64,000 nucleotides of DNA, taken from NCBI GenBank assembly GCA_907163345.1, contig CAJQUN010000153.1, positions 1,178,001 to 1,242,000 of the forward strand, written 5' to 3'. Below, in pieces: positions 10,126 to 21,507 of the stretch (its first letter is position 1; each line of letters starts with the position of its first letter). The stretch comes from Haberlea rhodopensis (Eukaryota; Streptophyta; Magnoliopsida; Lamiales; Gesneriaceae). Made by a program: the position numbers and the translations under genes. The notes under the pieces were generated by a model that did no database searches, was not told the origin of the DNA, and saw nothing but the letters and a program-made list of their open reading frames with translations.

Positions 10126-11589
10126 TGGTAGCGCTTATCGTGTACGCCCAAATTAACCCCACTCAATCCTCAAGATTGATAACAATAATGTAGTAGCGTG
10201 AGTAGGGATCGATCCCACGAGGAGGTGTGAATCTTTGTGTTAATGAAAATCAAAACAAAAGAATAATAAAGGATGGGGTTGTGAGGTTGAATTATACTAA
10301 TGAAAATTAAAAACAAAGATTAACTAATGAAAGCGATTCTTGGTATCGAACGACTCTACCTTGGAATTATCATCTATTTCATCGATTCACAAAAGACTCA
10401 ATTTTTCTTGAATATTCATCAATTGGAAATCTAATTCCTCCCTTACCTTAATCGTAGTCAAATAGAAAACAACATTCAATTCGACTCTCATCAAATCTTT
10501 AACCAAAACTACAGCCGTTAAGATTAAATCAATGATAGTTTCAAAACTAGTAAGTTTGATGATCTAATCAATAAAAACTACACCCGTTAGAATTAATCAT
10601 CCAATCGTTTTTCCTAAGAATTTAATAACACCAACAGCAGGTAATTATCAATCATAGTTGCTTCTTAATTAGCATTATATTTCATGCAAGTTACTAGGTT
10701 GTCAATCCAATAAACAAACACAACAATCATATCAATAAAATCAGAAAAACTCTTGATACTCAATAAAATTGATAATTAAAGCGTAAGAATCTCCCCAAGA
10801 TAAATAAAAACCAAGGATTTTGTCTTCCTCAACCAAGAATTAAAATCTAGCTAGACATAATCTAAGAAAAACAATAAATAAAAGCAAAGGAAAGAAAACT
10901 AATCCGATCTCCGCTCGTCGAGGTGTCAATCCCGCCTTCGCTTCGATCTTCGTAGCCGTCTTCAACAAAATTGAAAGAAAATATAAAACTAGTCTAAACT
11001 ACTCTACACTAACTATCTAGATGGTTTAAGGTCTGATTTTCGTGCATATATGTATAGGAGGCTGATGGAGTATGTTAGAATCCATGTGGGAAGGAAAGAA
11101 ATCAAGTTTTTACACTTTCCAAAAGTCTTCTGGTGTAAATACGCGTAGAATGGCGTAGCTACGCCTACAGATGCCGTAGCGTTGGCGTAATTACGCCTAA
11201 TAATGGCGTAATTACGCCTGTCATCAATTTTTCTGGCGAGTTTCGTATTTTGGCCATAACTTTCTCATACAAACTCCGAATTCGACGAATCAGCTGTCCA
11301 CGCGAAGATAACTCAAAGATCTACAACTTTTCTAAGGACCACATTTCCAAAACTTGGCTTGAACATATATAAATATGAGGAGAAAGGAGCAACATGTGTC
11401 TTTGATTCTGGTTTTTTCCTCTTTTCTTCAACTTTACTTCTTCTTTCATCATTTTAGCTTGATTTCTTCACATTTTCCTACATTTACACAAATATACGAT
11501 TAGGTAGCATATGTATCAATTTATTCATCAAAATATACCAAATCGTAGACAATTAAGCGCAATAGATGTGTCTATTTCTAGCCATATCA
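10126..11589. mobile_element. Solo LTR (1,464 bp) with target duplication TTCTT
   Basis: Begins TGGTAGCGCTTATCG and ends CTAGCCATATCA, flanked on both sides by TTCTT (10121-10125 and 11590-11594), exactly the signature of a single LTR left by recombination. It splits the copia4 integrase. It carries near-perfect palindromes GGCGTAGCTACGCC (11152-11165) and GGCGTAATTACGCC (11184-11197 and 11205-11218). These are followed by a CATAACTTTCTCATAC motif (11254-11330) related to one in the Sirevirus-like LTR. No partner element of this family is in the window; the family is not identified. Confidence 0.85.
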
Positions 11590-11594
11590 TTCTT

Positions 11595-12520
11595 ACGCTC
11601 AGCAACTCCATTTTGTTGCGGGGTTCTAGCAGCATAGTATTTGCGTTTAATACTAAGGTCATCTAGATATGATTGAGTGACTGATTGGTAAACTCATTGC
11701 CTTTATCACTGCGAATTCTATCCATCCCACACGACTTCTCATTTTGTAGTCTTTTCAGTAGTTTGATGAACTTTGGAGTAGCCTGATCTTTGCCACTTAG
11801 GAATAGGACCCACGTAAAAAGAGAAAATTCATCTGTTAACACGAGGGTATACTTCATTCCCTAGACTTGTCACTTGTATAGGGCAAAAAAGATCCATGTG
11901 CAGTAACTCTAGGCACCAATAAGAAGATTTACTACCTCTGTTCTTAAAGGTTGATCTAATCTGCTTATCAAGCTGGCATGCTGAACAAATTTTATCTTTT
12001 GAGAACTCTATCTGGGGCAGTCCATTAACTAAATCAAGCTTAAACGGATTGGCAATAGTTTTGAAATTTAAGTGACCCAAGCGCTTGTGCCAAAGCCAAT
12101 TTTTTGAACTATTCAAGGCAGTAAAACAAGTAGGTGAGGCAGGCTGATCAAAATTTCAATTAATTTTATATGTATTATCATGCATTTTACCTACAAGCAG
12201 TATATTACCATCAGTGGATCTTATTGTGCAGGTGATTGAATTCTACTGAGTGTCCATATCACATAGTTGACTAATGCTAATCAAGTTATAGCATAAATTT
12301 TCAACTAACAGTACATATTTTATAATGATGTTACCATGGATAATTTACCCTTACCCACGGTTCTACCTTTCGTGTTGGCACCAAACGTTATTCTTGGTCC
12401 GCTGGTGTCTACTAATTCAGACAATAGACATGCACTTCCTATCACGTGTCTAGAACATCCACTATCCAGAAACCATTCTGAGCTCCGAACCTGCTGGAAC
12501 CTAGATCTCTGCAATTAAAG
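11595..12520 (-). pseudogene. Copia4 polyprotein: protease, pre-integrase, integrase core (broken)
   Basis: Reading on the - strand from high to low coordinates: a protease with the catalytic triplet in WFLDSGCSRHV (about 12470), a pre-integrase zinc motif (WHKRLGHLNF...CSACQLDKQ, about 12090-11970), then the integrase core. The core shows its aspartates in LLHMDLF and RSDKGNEF and the glutamate in PQQNGVAERKN (near 11600). These pieces lie in different frames, separated by stops and single-base shifts, so no working enzyme is made. Confidence 0.85.
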
Positions 12521-13360
12521 CGATGATATCATTGGTACCCAATCCTACTTGGGTCCATACATGATTAGTCCTTTCGGGACACACATTTGAATAACCCTGA
12601 ATTTCTTGGGTCTGTGTGTGTCCTGAAATGTGTGTGCATTAACTGGTGTTGGCGTTCTATAGTGTTACGTGTGATATTGAGTGTATGCATGTTGTTTTGG
12701 TTTTTGGTTCCTGTTTGGAAGCATATATCTTCTATGGACATGCATACAATTACAATACCAGTTAGGTTTCGCCTCTCGAGTTGCCTGACCAGTTGACTTA
12801 TGTTCATGATTGGACTGCTGACTGGTCTAGTATTCTCTACTGGCTTAACATAACCAATACCTTTATGTGATGGTCGCTCCTTAACGAGTGTTTGCTTAAC
12901 AGGTTCCATTCCCAATTCACTTGGTTCTTATACTGTGCTGGATCTAACAAAGTTCATTGTTTGAGACTTGTTCTTCACCAGACACAGCTGAGATTGAGTA
13001 CCAGAATTATTACTGTCATCGTTGATATAGCCTATACCGGCAAGATCACCAGCAAGCCTAATCGACTCTAGTATTTCATCTTTTCTAGCGGTTGATGTGT
13101 TCCATGTGCGAACCAACTTGATAAGTTTCTGATGTACATATTTAACTTCGTCATTTTCTTTCTCGAGTAGACTTACTTTTTTCCTTAAGCATTCCAGCTC
13201 CCTTGATTGTTCACAATCAAGTTTACTGTCCTGCTTCGGTTGGGCTAGTATGTTCAGTCTTGTAGTTCTCGAAGGACTTATACAACAGTTGATACTCATT
13301 TATCATGTTCTACGATGCATTCGTGAGTTCAATATGTGTGAATTCAGAAGATTAGAATAT
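12521..13360 (-). pseudogene. Copia4 gag C-terminal coiled-coil and linker (broken)
   Basis: Between the zinc knuckle and the protease. The 12928-13299 frame holds a heptad-rich segment (LECLRKKVSLLEKENDEVKYVHQKLIKLV), a predicted coiled coil. Sirevirus-type and related plant copia gag proteins carry such a segment after the zinc finger. The stretch toward 12565 is scrambled by frameshifts and not interpretable as protein. Confidence 0.6.
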
Positions 13361-14496
13361 GTTACCTCGCTGTCATCATTTTCCATGAGACAGTGGACTC
13401 CTTCATCTTCACTTTCACTTGAAGAGCTTGAAGATTCTTCTGATTCTGATTCTGAATCAGCCCACTTGCTCTTGTTTTCCTCAGCAACAAGTACTTTCTG
13501 ATCTCTATCTCTTCTGGATGATCTTCTCTTCTCCTTAGACTTCTTCTAGTCATTGGAAGCTCTCTTTTGATCATCCTTCTTTGGTTTTGCACAGTCAGCG
13601 TTGAATTGTCCCGGTTTAAGACAGTTGAAGCAGACACGATCATCTTCTTCTGGTTTGTTCTTGTAGTTCTGCTTCCTTGGGTAAGACTGATATGTCTTCT
13701 GTCTTTTCTTCATGAATTTGCCAAATTTCTTGACAAATAACGCCATTGCAACATTGCACATTTGTTCAGGAGTCATCTCTATTGCAGTGGATAGGGACTC
13801 TGATGCAGCAAGGGCTTTCGTTGGTTGACTGATACTTGGTTCATCTTCAACCCAAATGCCTAGCTCAAACTCGTACGTTTTTAAGTCAGCAAATAGATCG
13901 TGCATATCGATCTTGTTTATATCTTTGGATTCTCTCATAGCTATGATTTTCACATCCCATTGGAAGACCCCTCGTGACTTTTAAGGTAACTTCTATGTTT
14001 GATAGTTCCTTATCCAGGCTGTTGAGTTCGTTGACAATTCACGTCACTCTTTCATCGTATTCATTGAGAGTTTCTCCAGACATCATCTTGATGTTTTCAA
14101 ATTTTTGTAGAGCGATAGTAAGCTTATTCTCTTTGGTATGATCATTTCCTTCACACAGTTGTGCTATCTTTTCCCAGATGTCTTTTGCAGTAGGACACAT
14201 CTTGATTTTATTGAACATGTTCTTGTCCAATGTCTTGAATAAGATATCCTTAGCCACGTTGTCCAAGTTTGCCTTTTTCTTTTCCTCATTGGTCCAGGAT
14301 GCTCTGTCCTTTTCAACCATCTGAGGTCCTCACTGGAGATATCAACTGCTGTGTTGACTTTCATGATAGTCATTGGTCCGTTGGTGATAACGTACCACAT
14401 ATCATCATCTTGAGCACATATATGTGCTTGCATTCTAATTCTCCAGTCATCATACTCATCCTTTTTTAACATCGGAATCTTGCTGAATGAGGCCAT
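13361..14496 (-). pseudogene. Copia4 gag (broken)
   Basis: Starts at the ATG at 14496 (MASFSKIPMLKKDEYDDWRI), the usual start of this gag family, and continues in other frames (NLDNVAKDILFKTLDKNMF; KENKLTIALQKF; DLFADLKTYEFEL). A CCHC-type zinc knuckle lies at about 13592-13634 but reads CFNCLKPGQFNADC, with Gln (CAA) in place of the zinc-binding His. An acidic Ser/Glu-rich tail follows. At least three frameshifts interrupt it. Confidence 0.85.
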
Positions 14497-14531
14497 CAGT
14501 TCTTAGTAATCTCACAATTGAGAAGACCTTG

Positions 14532-14543
14532 CACTGATACCAC
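14532..14543 (-). other. Copia4 primer-binding site
   Basis: On the - strand, TGGTATCAGTGC two bases after the LTR end. It is complementary to the 3' end of initiator Met tRNA except for one base (GAGC expected, GTGC seen). Confidence 0.8.
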
Positions 14544-14545
14544 TT

Positions 14546-15749
14546 GTTAGGACCGGAGTAGTGTTTAGAAGGGGGGGGGGGGGGGTTGAATAAACACTAG
14601 ACTAAATTTCTCAATTCTTTGATATACATCAGACTGTTAAGTACTGCAGTAAGATCTCAATCGATGGCAAGTCAGCAAACACTAAAAAATAGTGTTGAAG
14701 ATGTCTACTGGACTTGTGAGGTTTAGAACTGATCGGTGGATACTAGAAACAATGAGATAAAATACTGAAAGTAAATGACAACAGATATGTTTCTGGAAGT
14801 TCGAAGCACAACGCTTTTACGTCTCCCATACTCTCTTTGCAGGAAGGTTACACTAGAGGACTTTGGTTTACACTTTACAGTATACAACCTTCTTAGGTAC
14901 AGATTTGCCTAAACTCCTAGCAATACAACAATCGCAGTTGTTACAGTGTTTTTACAACACTTCAAGTAAGATATAACACTTTTGATCTTCGAGTGTTCTT
15001 GAGCAGTAGGCTCAGTAGACTTTTATCTTCAAAATCTCAATGAAGCTTTTGTAATGCTCTGCAAAACTTCAGGATATTGCAATATATGTTTTGAATGTTT
15101 TGCTTTTGTATTTGAATGAAGTTGATTCAGGATTTCAGAGTTGTGAAAGCTTTCTTCATTCTTTTCTTCGATGTAGTTATAGACGTAAAAGTCTAACGAC
15201 AACTTTCTTTAATTGGAAAGAACCGCACAAAATCGGCTTCCTGATTTTCTTCCAAATTCTTTTGTCTTCTTTCCAATTTCGTTAATCAATGGCTAGTTCA
15301 CTCTGACATGATTGGTGGCGCAGATATAGCAGTGCGGTGCTCTGTTGTACCTTTGTCAGAGTAAATATGTACGTGTTTTGTCATGTTGCCTTATACGTCT
15401 GCTGGCTTCTCTTTGACTGTTTGTCTGTTGGACAAAATATCAACTGATGTCTTATTCCATCGTCTGCTGGTTAGTCATTAGTTACTTAGTCTGATGGACT
15501 AAGGTCAACTAATGTCTTCTAATGCACAGTGGGCTGAGATACTCTTGTTCTAGTAGGCTATTATCAGCATCCGATAGGCGATGACTTTTAGTATTTAGAC
15601 CTGGTAGATGATATCTTTTAGTCTTTGCACCCGGTAGACCTTTTTAGAGTCAATCGACATTCTTTTCATCACTAAGCTTCTTCGATGCAGTGGATACTTC
15701 AAGCAGTAGACGTTTGTTATCACCAAAACTTATAAATGTTTTTCCAACA
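14546..15749 (-). repeat. Copia4 5' LTR (1,204 bp)
   Basis: On the - strand it opens TGTTGGAAAAACATTTATAA and closes CGGTCCTAACA, a Sirevirus-type LTR. It contains a run of about 14 G (14572-14585) and several degenerate GTCTGCTGG/GTCTGATGG repeats (15400-15640). The matching 3' LTR is absent. The element inserted into the minisatellite that starts at 15750. Confidence 0.85.
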
Positions 15750-16340
15750 TATACTATTTTCTTCACTTATTACATATGAAATTGATATGAAATCTTTACA
15801 ATTCTGGTACTAGTTACACATGAAATTGGTATGAAATCTATACAATTTTGGTACAAGTTACACGTGAAATTGGTATGAAACCTATAATATTTTCTGTACT
15901 TATTACACGTGAAGTTGGTATGAAACACATACAATTTTGGTACTAGTTACACATGAAGTTGATATAAAACCTATACAATATTGGTACTAGTTACACATGA
16001 AATTGGTATGAAACCTATACGGTTTTCGATACTTATCTTTTCTCTATGCAATTTTAGTACTTAATATAAATGAAATTGATATGAAAACTATACAATTTTG
16101 GTACTTATTACACGTGAAATTAATATTAAATATATACAATTTTGGTACTAGTTGCACATGAAGTTGGTATAAAATCTATATTATATTTGGTACTTATTAC
16201 AAGTGAGGTTGGTGTGAAACCTATACAATTTCGGTACTAAGTATACATAAAATTGGTATGAATTATGAAACCTATGAAATTTCCTTAAGTTAAACCTATA
16301 CAATTTAAATTTGTAATAAACTTATATAATTTATTCTAGT
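15750..16340 (+). repeat. 44-bp minisatellite, arm 1
   Basis: About 13 degenerate tandem copies of a ~44-bp unit built from ACTAGTTACACATGAAATTG and GTATGAAACCTATACAATTTTGGT. The same unit reappears in reverse complement at 17915-19412, so the two arrays are inverted arms. No coding potential. Confidence 0.85.
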
Positions 16341-16425
16341 TACACATGATATGAATTAATACAAATTATATGCTCGCATGTGAGCATATAGATATGCTGT
16401 ATATGAGTTGTATAAATGTCCTTGG

Positions 16426-16767
16426 TGTAGGATCGAGCACTTACCGCTTTACCAATAACTATATTTAAGGGTAATGTCGCAACTTCAATCTTTTCAACCA
16501 TGCCCTGACACAAGCGCTACGTGTTCGATCGATCACAAAGCAGAGGCAATTGTTGAACCCCTCACCAATAATTGCACTCTCTGCAACTCATGGGAATCGA
16601 ACACGCGACCTTGGCTCTGATACCAATTGTAGGATCGAGCGCTTACCTCTTTACCAATAACTATAGTTAAGGGTAATGTATCAACTTCAATCTTTTTAAC
16701 CATACACTAGCACAAGCTCCACGTGTTCGATCGATCACAAAGCAGAGGAAATTGTTGAACCCCGACA
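16426..16767 (-). mobile_element. TRIM-1: complete miniature LTR retrotransposon (342 bp)
   Basis: Two LTRs, 16426-16564 (139 bp) and 16628-16767 (140 bp), enclose a 63-bp interior. On the - strand the 5' LTR ends CGATCCTACA, then after AT comes TGGTATCAGAGCCA, a 14-base match to the 3' end of initiator Met tRNA (primer-binding site, 16612-16625). Perfect 5-bp duplications CTTGG flank it (16421-16425 and 16768-16772). There is no coding capacity; such elements depend on enzymes from others. The two LTRs differ at several bases, so it is not a very recent insertion. Confidence 0.95.
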
Positions 16768-16772
16768 CTTGG

Positions 16773-17914
16773 CATTACTCTTTTCAATTGGACATTGCAT
16801 GCAATGAGTTTAAGAGTAAACGTGCTTGATGAATCGAATTAAGTGGAGAATTAATTAAATAACTAAAATAAACTAACAAGATGATGAAGATTTAAGTGGA
16901 GAAAATCAAGGTGAAAGGATTCTAGAGGTTCGACTTCACTCAACTATCCACTATGTTGTGTTCTTCAGTTTATTAGCCAAGAATCATACGTTATTCTATT
17001 ACCTCTCCCGGTGTTTCCACCTAAGATAAATTATTAAACAATTTAAATAGCACATTGATTCTTTCACTTGAAATTGGTATTAAACTTGTATAATTTTGGC
17101 ACTAGATACACTTGATTTCGATATTAAACGTATATGTACTAGTTACACTTGAAATTTGTATTAAACATATAAAATTTTGGTATTGGTTACATCTGAAAGT
17201 TATATTAAACCGTCTCGATTGCACGGCCCAAAAATTAATTATTTAAATACATCAAAAAGTATGTCACAATTCTCCACTAAATGTTATTTTTGTTTTTAAT
17301 GAAATCTCGGGTTTTCTTTTTAGGAAAAAATATTAGAATGATATATATGGGGATGATCAAAAACAAATTCAACAGCTTCTTGAATCTATAATCTTGATGC
17401 ATTAACATTCACACCTGGAGAAAGCCTTATTACCACTTAGTCAAACATATAATTCCCATGATTAATTGTTCAAGAACACGATGAATCATTTCACAAATCC
17501 CACAATTAATTTTAATTGCTTGTCCATAGATAAAAAAATTCAACAAATTAATAATTGATGCTGACAAACGCAATAACGAAAGCATGAATTTCAACACACT
17601 CTTTCTTCATTCCAAGGTTTGAGCACATTGTTTTCAGTTCCAAATCATGAATCATGGAAACAACAAATCACAATACATAGCAACAATGACCGCAACAAGA
17701 AGATACTTTAATGGATGTCGTTAAACAAGGCTCGTATCTATCCTACTTCTTGCTTGAAAATAAGGCTCGTATCTATGAACACAGAAAAAAGTAAAAATCA
17801 GATTCTTAATTCACATAAAATTCACAACTTAAAGACAAAGAAAAATCGCAAATTGGAGACTACCAAATCGACACATATAAGGATTAATTCACTCAAAAAT
17901 TTCCATTTTCACAA
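16773..17914. other. Core between the inverted minisatellite arms
   Basis: A few more copies of the 44-bp unit in arm-1 orientation lie at 17052-17215. The rest (17216-17914) is unique AT-rich DNA with no recognised gene; the 81-codon open frame at 17715-17960 runs into the repeats and has no family resemblance. The segment before the TRIM (16366-16425) resembles a scrap of LARD LTR (ATGCTCGCATGTGAGCA also occurs at 4319-4335). Confidence 0.5.
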
Positions 17915-19412
17915 CTTACCAATTTCATGTGTAACTAGTACCAAAATTATATATGTTTAATAGCAATGTCACATGTAACTAGTACCTAAATTGTAAAGAT
18001 TTCATACCAATTTCATGGGTAATTAGTACCAAAATTGTATAGGTTTCATACCAATTTCATTTGTAATAAGTACCAAAATTTTATGGGTTTCATACAAGTT
18101 TATGTATGCTTAATACCGAAGTTATATAGGTTTCTTACCAATTTTATGTATACTTAGTATCAAAATTGTATATGTTTCATACCAAGTTCACGTGTGATAA
18201 GTACCAAAATTTAATAGGTCTCATACCAATTTTATGTATACTTAGTACCGAAATTGTATATGCTTCTTACCAATTATATGTATACTTAGAACCGAAGTTG
18301 TATAGGTTTCGTACCAATTTTATGTTTACTTAGTACCAAAATTGTGTAGATTTCATACCAATTTATGTATACCTAGTACCAAAATTGTATAGGTTTCATA
18401 CCATCTTCACGTGTAATAAGTAGCGAATATAGTATAAGTTTCATACAAATTTCATATGTAACTAGTACCAAAATTGAATATATTTAATATTAACTTCACG
18501 TGTAATAAGTACCAAATTTGTATAGTTTTCATACCCATTTTATTTGTAATAAGTACTAAAATTGTATATTATTCATACCTATTTTATGTATACTTAGTAC
18601 CGAAATTGTATAGGTTTCATACCAATTTCATGTGTAATAAGTATCAAAATTTTTAGGTTTCATACCAATTTTATGTATACTTAATACCGAAGTTATGTAT
18701 GTTTCTTACCAATTTTATATATACTTAGTACCAAAATTGTATATGTTTCATACCAATTTCATGTGTAATAAGTACCAAAATTTTATAGGTTTGATACCAA
18801 TTTTATGTATACTTAATACCGAAGTTATATATGTTTCTTACCAATTTTATGTATACATATTATCAAAATTGTATAGGTTTCATACCAAGTTCACGTGGAA
18901 TAAGTAACAAAATTTTATATGTGTCATACCAATTTTATATATACTTAGTATCGAAGTTGTATATGTTTCATACCAATTTTATTTATACTTAGTACCAAAA
19001 TTGTATAGGTTTCATACCAACTTCACGTGTAATAATTCCCAAATTTTCAAAGGTTTCATACCAAATTTATGTTTACTTAGTACCGAAGTAGTATATGTTT
19101 CATCCCAATTTATGTATATTTAGTACCAAAATTGTATAAGTTTCATACAAACTTTACGTTTAATAAGTACTAAAATAGTATATGTTTAATACCAATTTTG
19201 TAACTTGTACCAAAATTGTATAAGTTTCATACCAACTTCATTTATAACTAATACCAAATTGTATATGTTTTATACAAACTTTACGTGCAATAAGTACCAA
19301 AAATATTAAATGTTTCATACCAATTTCATGTATAACTTGTAACAAAATTATTTAGATTTCATAACAATTTCATATGTAATTTGTACCAAAATTGTATAGG
19401 TTTCATACATAC
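17915..19412 (-). repeat. 44-bp minisatellite, arm 2 (inverted)
   Basis: About 34 copies of the unit ACCAAAATTGTATAGGTTTC ATACCAATTTCATGTGTAAC TAGT, the reverse complement of arm 1. Copies differ at several bases each and some have 1-2 bp length changes, so the array is old. Open frames across it are repeat-driven and not genes. Confidence 0.9.
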
Positions 19413-19706
19413 TGTAATGATTTTCACAAAATTAAAAGTTCAAATTTTAATAGGAGGGTATCATAGTCATTTTTATTAAGATATGGAGTTAGAAATAAAA
19501 TTGTAGTAGGGAGTTTGAATTATGAATATCTGACATGAGTATTGATTCCACGATTATCTTTGATTTTGGATATTTTTTTTTGAGTTTCCCTAACTTTAAA
19601 TAGTTGTAATATTTAGTATTTTTGTTAATTAAAATATTAAGTCTATTCTGTTAGTCTAGCCCAATAGCTCACCAAATTTGATTGATTTGGTGTAAACATA
19701 CAAATT
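19413..19706. other. Unique spacer
   Basis: AT-rich sequence between the minisatellite and the MITE. I see no gene, repeat or regulatory motif in it. Confidence 0.5.
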
Positions 19707-19709
19707 TTA

Positions 19710-20988
19710 GGGGGTGTATTCAATCTAGACTTTTATTGACTTTTAATGACTTTTTTAAATGATTGACTTTTATGGAGTTGGTAGATTTCTATTGACTTTT
19801 ATAGAATTCCATGGAGTTATAAGATTTGTATAGAGTCTCGTAGATTTTTCAATAGATTTCTATGGACTTTATCGACTTTTAATGACTTTTTTAAATGATG
19901 GACTTTTATGAAATTGATAGATTTCTAATAATTTTTATAGAATTACACGGAATTATCAAAAGAATTTTATAGACTCTATAGATTTTATAACTTATAATTG
20001 ATTTCTTTGAACTAACAATTGATCATAAATAACTTCTTCAACATATAATTTTTTTTTACTATTAATGTAAACACATTTTACTTATTTAACAGTCAAAAAT
20101 GTGAAAAACACCTATTCAATTCTTTTGCATAACAAATATTGAACAATTTTTTTGCATATTCAAGATGACGACTTTGAAGATTCAGTTAATGTTGCTATAT
20201 AATTGTAATCTATAATTTTGTGTAATAAAACAAAATTTTTCTATTAAATAACATTTTATAAACTTAAAATATTTTTTGATGATAGTTGACTACTATAAAA
20301 ATTCTTAAAACATAATTTTTCATTAAATATGATAATTTATATCGTTATAAATATCTTTTGTTTTAGAAAAATATTTATTATAATTGTCTATAGATATAGA
20401 CCTATACAATCGTTTTAAAAATCTACCATCTAATATAAAATTGAACATATTAACTTGCTATTTTATCAAAATACGTGTATAAATATTAGTATTATATTGA
20501 ATAAAAAATAAGATGTGAAAAAAACAATAATTGAAGAAAGAGCGGCGCATTAGGAATTAAAGAAAGGGTACATGTAGAAAATAGGGGAGGAAAAGCCAAT
20601 GGGGATATGGTCGTGTCGGAAATTAAAATAGCAAAGAGTAAAGAGAGATGATTGTAATTAGGAATTAAAAATCATTCCAAATCTTTACTAGGAGTAGTGG
20701 AGAATTTTTAACTTTTTAAAGATGTACATGGGGCATCAAAGTTTGTACCTAAAGATTTCAACAGAAGTCATTAAAAGTCTATGAGATTTTGGATACCTAT
20801 AGACTTTTATGGAGTTTTAAAAATTCAAGTTTGAATACCACCTGACTTTTTAAAAGTCTACGAAAGTCTGTCTTGAATACCATTAGACTTTTGTAGAGTA
20901 TATAAAAGTGTGGATTGAATACCTCTAGACTTTTAAACTCCATAAAAATCATTAAAAATCAATAAAAATCTATAACCAATACACCCCC
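19710..20988. mobile_element. Harbinger/Tourist-like MITE (1,279 bp), target duplication TTA
   Basis: Ends are inverted repeats: GGGGGTGTATTCAATC at the left, and at the right ACCAATACACCCCC, whose complement is GGGGGTGTATTGGT. TTA flanks both sides (19707-19709 and 20989-20991), the duplication expected for PIF/Harbinger transposons. Subterminal sequence is rich in GACTTTTATTGACTTTTAAT-type units, with an internal direct repeat of about 130 bp near 19732 and 19863. No transposase is present. It ends 222 bp before the SIP1 start codon. Confidence 0.8.
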
Positions 20989-20991
20989 TTA

Positions 20992-21210
20992 GAACTTCAT
21001 CACCATGATATCTACAAGATTTGAACTAATCTATTCATTTCCTCTCTCTCTTCTTTCTCACCCCGTTTCTTGTTGGTGGGTAGGTAAAAGCAAAGGTAGT
21101 TGAGTCACCCCCATGAACTCCCAGTTCGTTTTCTTCCTCCCCGCAGTATATAATCACAAAATTTACTGATTCTTGATTTCACAGGTAGATTCGGAGTAGT
21201 AGATTCGGAG
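20992..21210 (+). promoter_or_regulatory. SIP1: SIP1 proximal promoter and 5' leader
   Basis: Only about 220 bp separate the MITE from the SIP1 start codon. They hold a CT-rich patch (21041-21060, typical of plant Y-patch promoters) and a TATATAA box at 21147-21153 that would start transcription near 21180 and give a leader of about 30 nt. If transcription starts upstream of this, the MITE is part of the leader. The start site is inferred, not seen. Confidence 0.5.
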
Positions 21211-21507
21211 ATGGGGGTGATCAGGGCGGCCGTAGCCGATGGCGTGCTGACTTTCATGTGGATTTTCTGCGCGTCGGCGCTGGGTGCCGTCACGTATGTA
21301 ATAGCTTCGGCACTGGGCGTGGCGCAAGGCCTCCCCACGCTTTTTATCACCACGTTCCTTGTTTTCGTGCTGCTGTTTATATTTGGCTTCGTCGGGGATT
21401 TGATGGGCGGCGCGTCGTTTAACCCCACCGCCACCGCTGCATTCTATGCGGCCGGACTTGGGGGCGCCGACTCTCTCGTGTCGGCGGCGCTACGGTTTCC
21501 TGCTCAG
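21211..21507 (+). CDS. SIP1: SIP1 aquaporin, exon 1 (residues 1-99)
   Basis: First exon of a small basic intrinsic protein, a plant aquaporin subfamily that resides in the endoplasmic reticulum membrane and conducts water. The exon gives the N-terminal transmembrane helices and the first pore half-loop. SIP proteins replace the usual first NPA by NPT or a similar triplet, and here it is seen as ASFNPTATAAFYAAG. The ATG at 21211 (MGVIRAAVADGVLTF) matches the family's short N terminus. The exon ends at TGCTCAG before GTAAAA, a good donor, in phase 0 (99 whole codons). G+C content is visibly higher than in the surroundings. With exons 2 and 3 the protein is 241 aa, the usual SIP1 length of about 240. 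Confidence 0.95.

Noticed and set aside
16612..16625. A tRNA-like string GGCTCTGATACCA after ATCGAAC suggesting a tRNA gene or SINE
   Set aside because: It is the complement of a retrotransposon primer-binding site: flanked by paired LTRs and a perfect 5-bp duplication (TRIM-1). No tRNA anticodon arm or pol III box A is present.
18474..18907. Small frames with repeated Tyr/Phe-rich peptides
   Set aside because: They are the 44-bp minisatellite unit read in frame; no start, domain or conservation.
21105..21434. 109-codon - strand frame
   Set aside because: It is antisense to SIP1 exon 1, opened by the exon's high G+C content.
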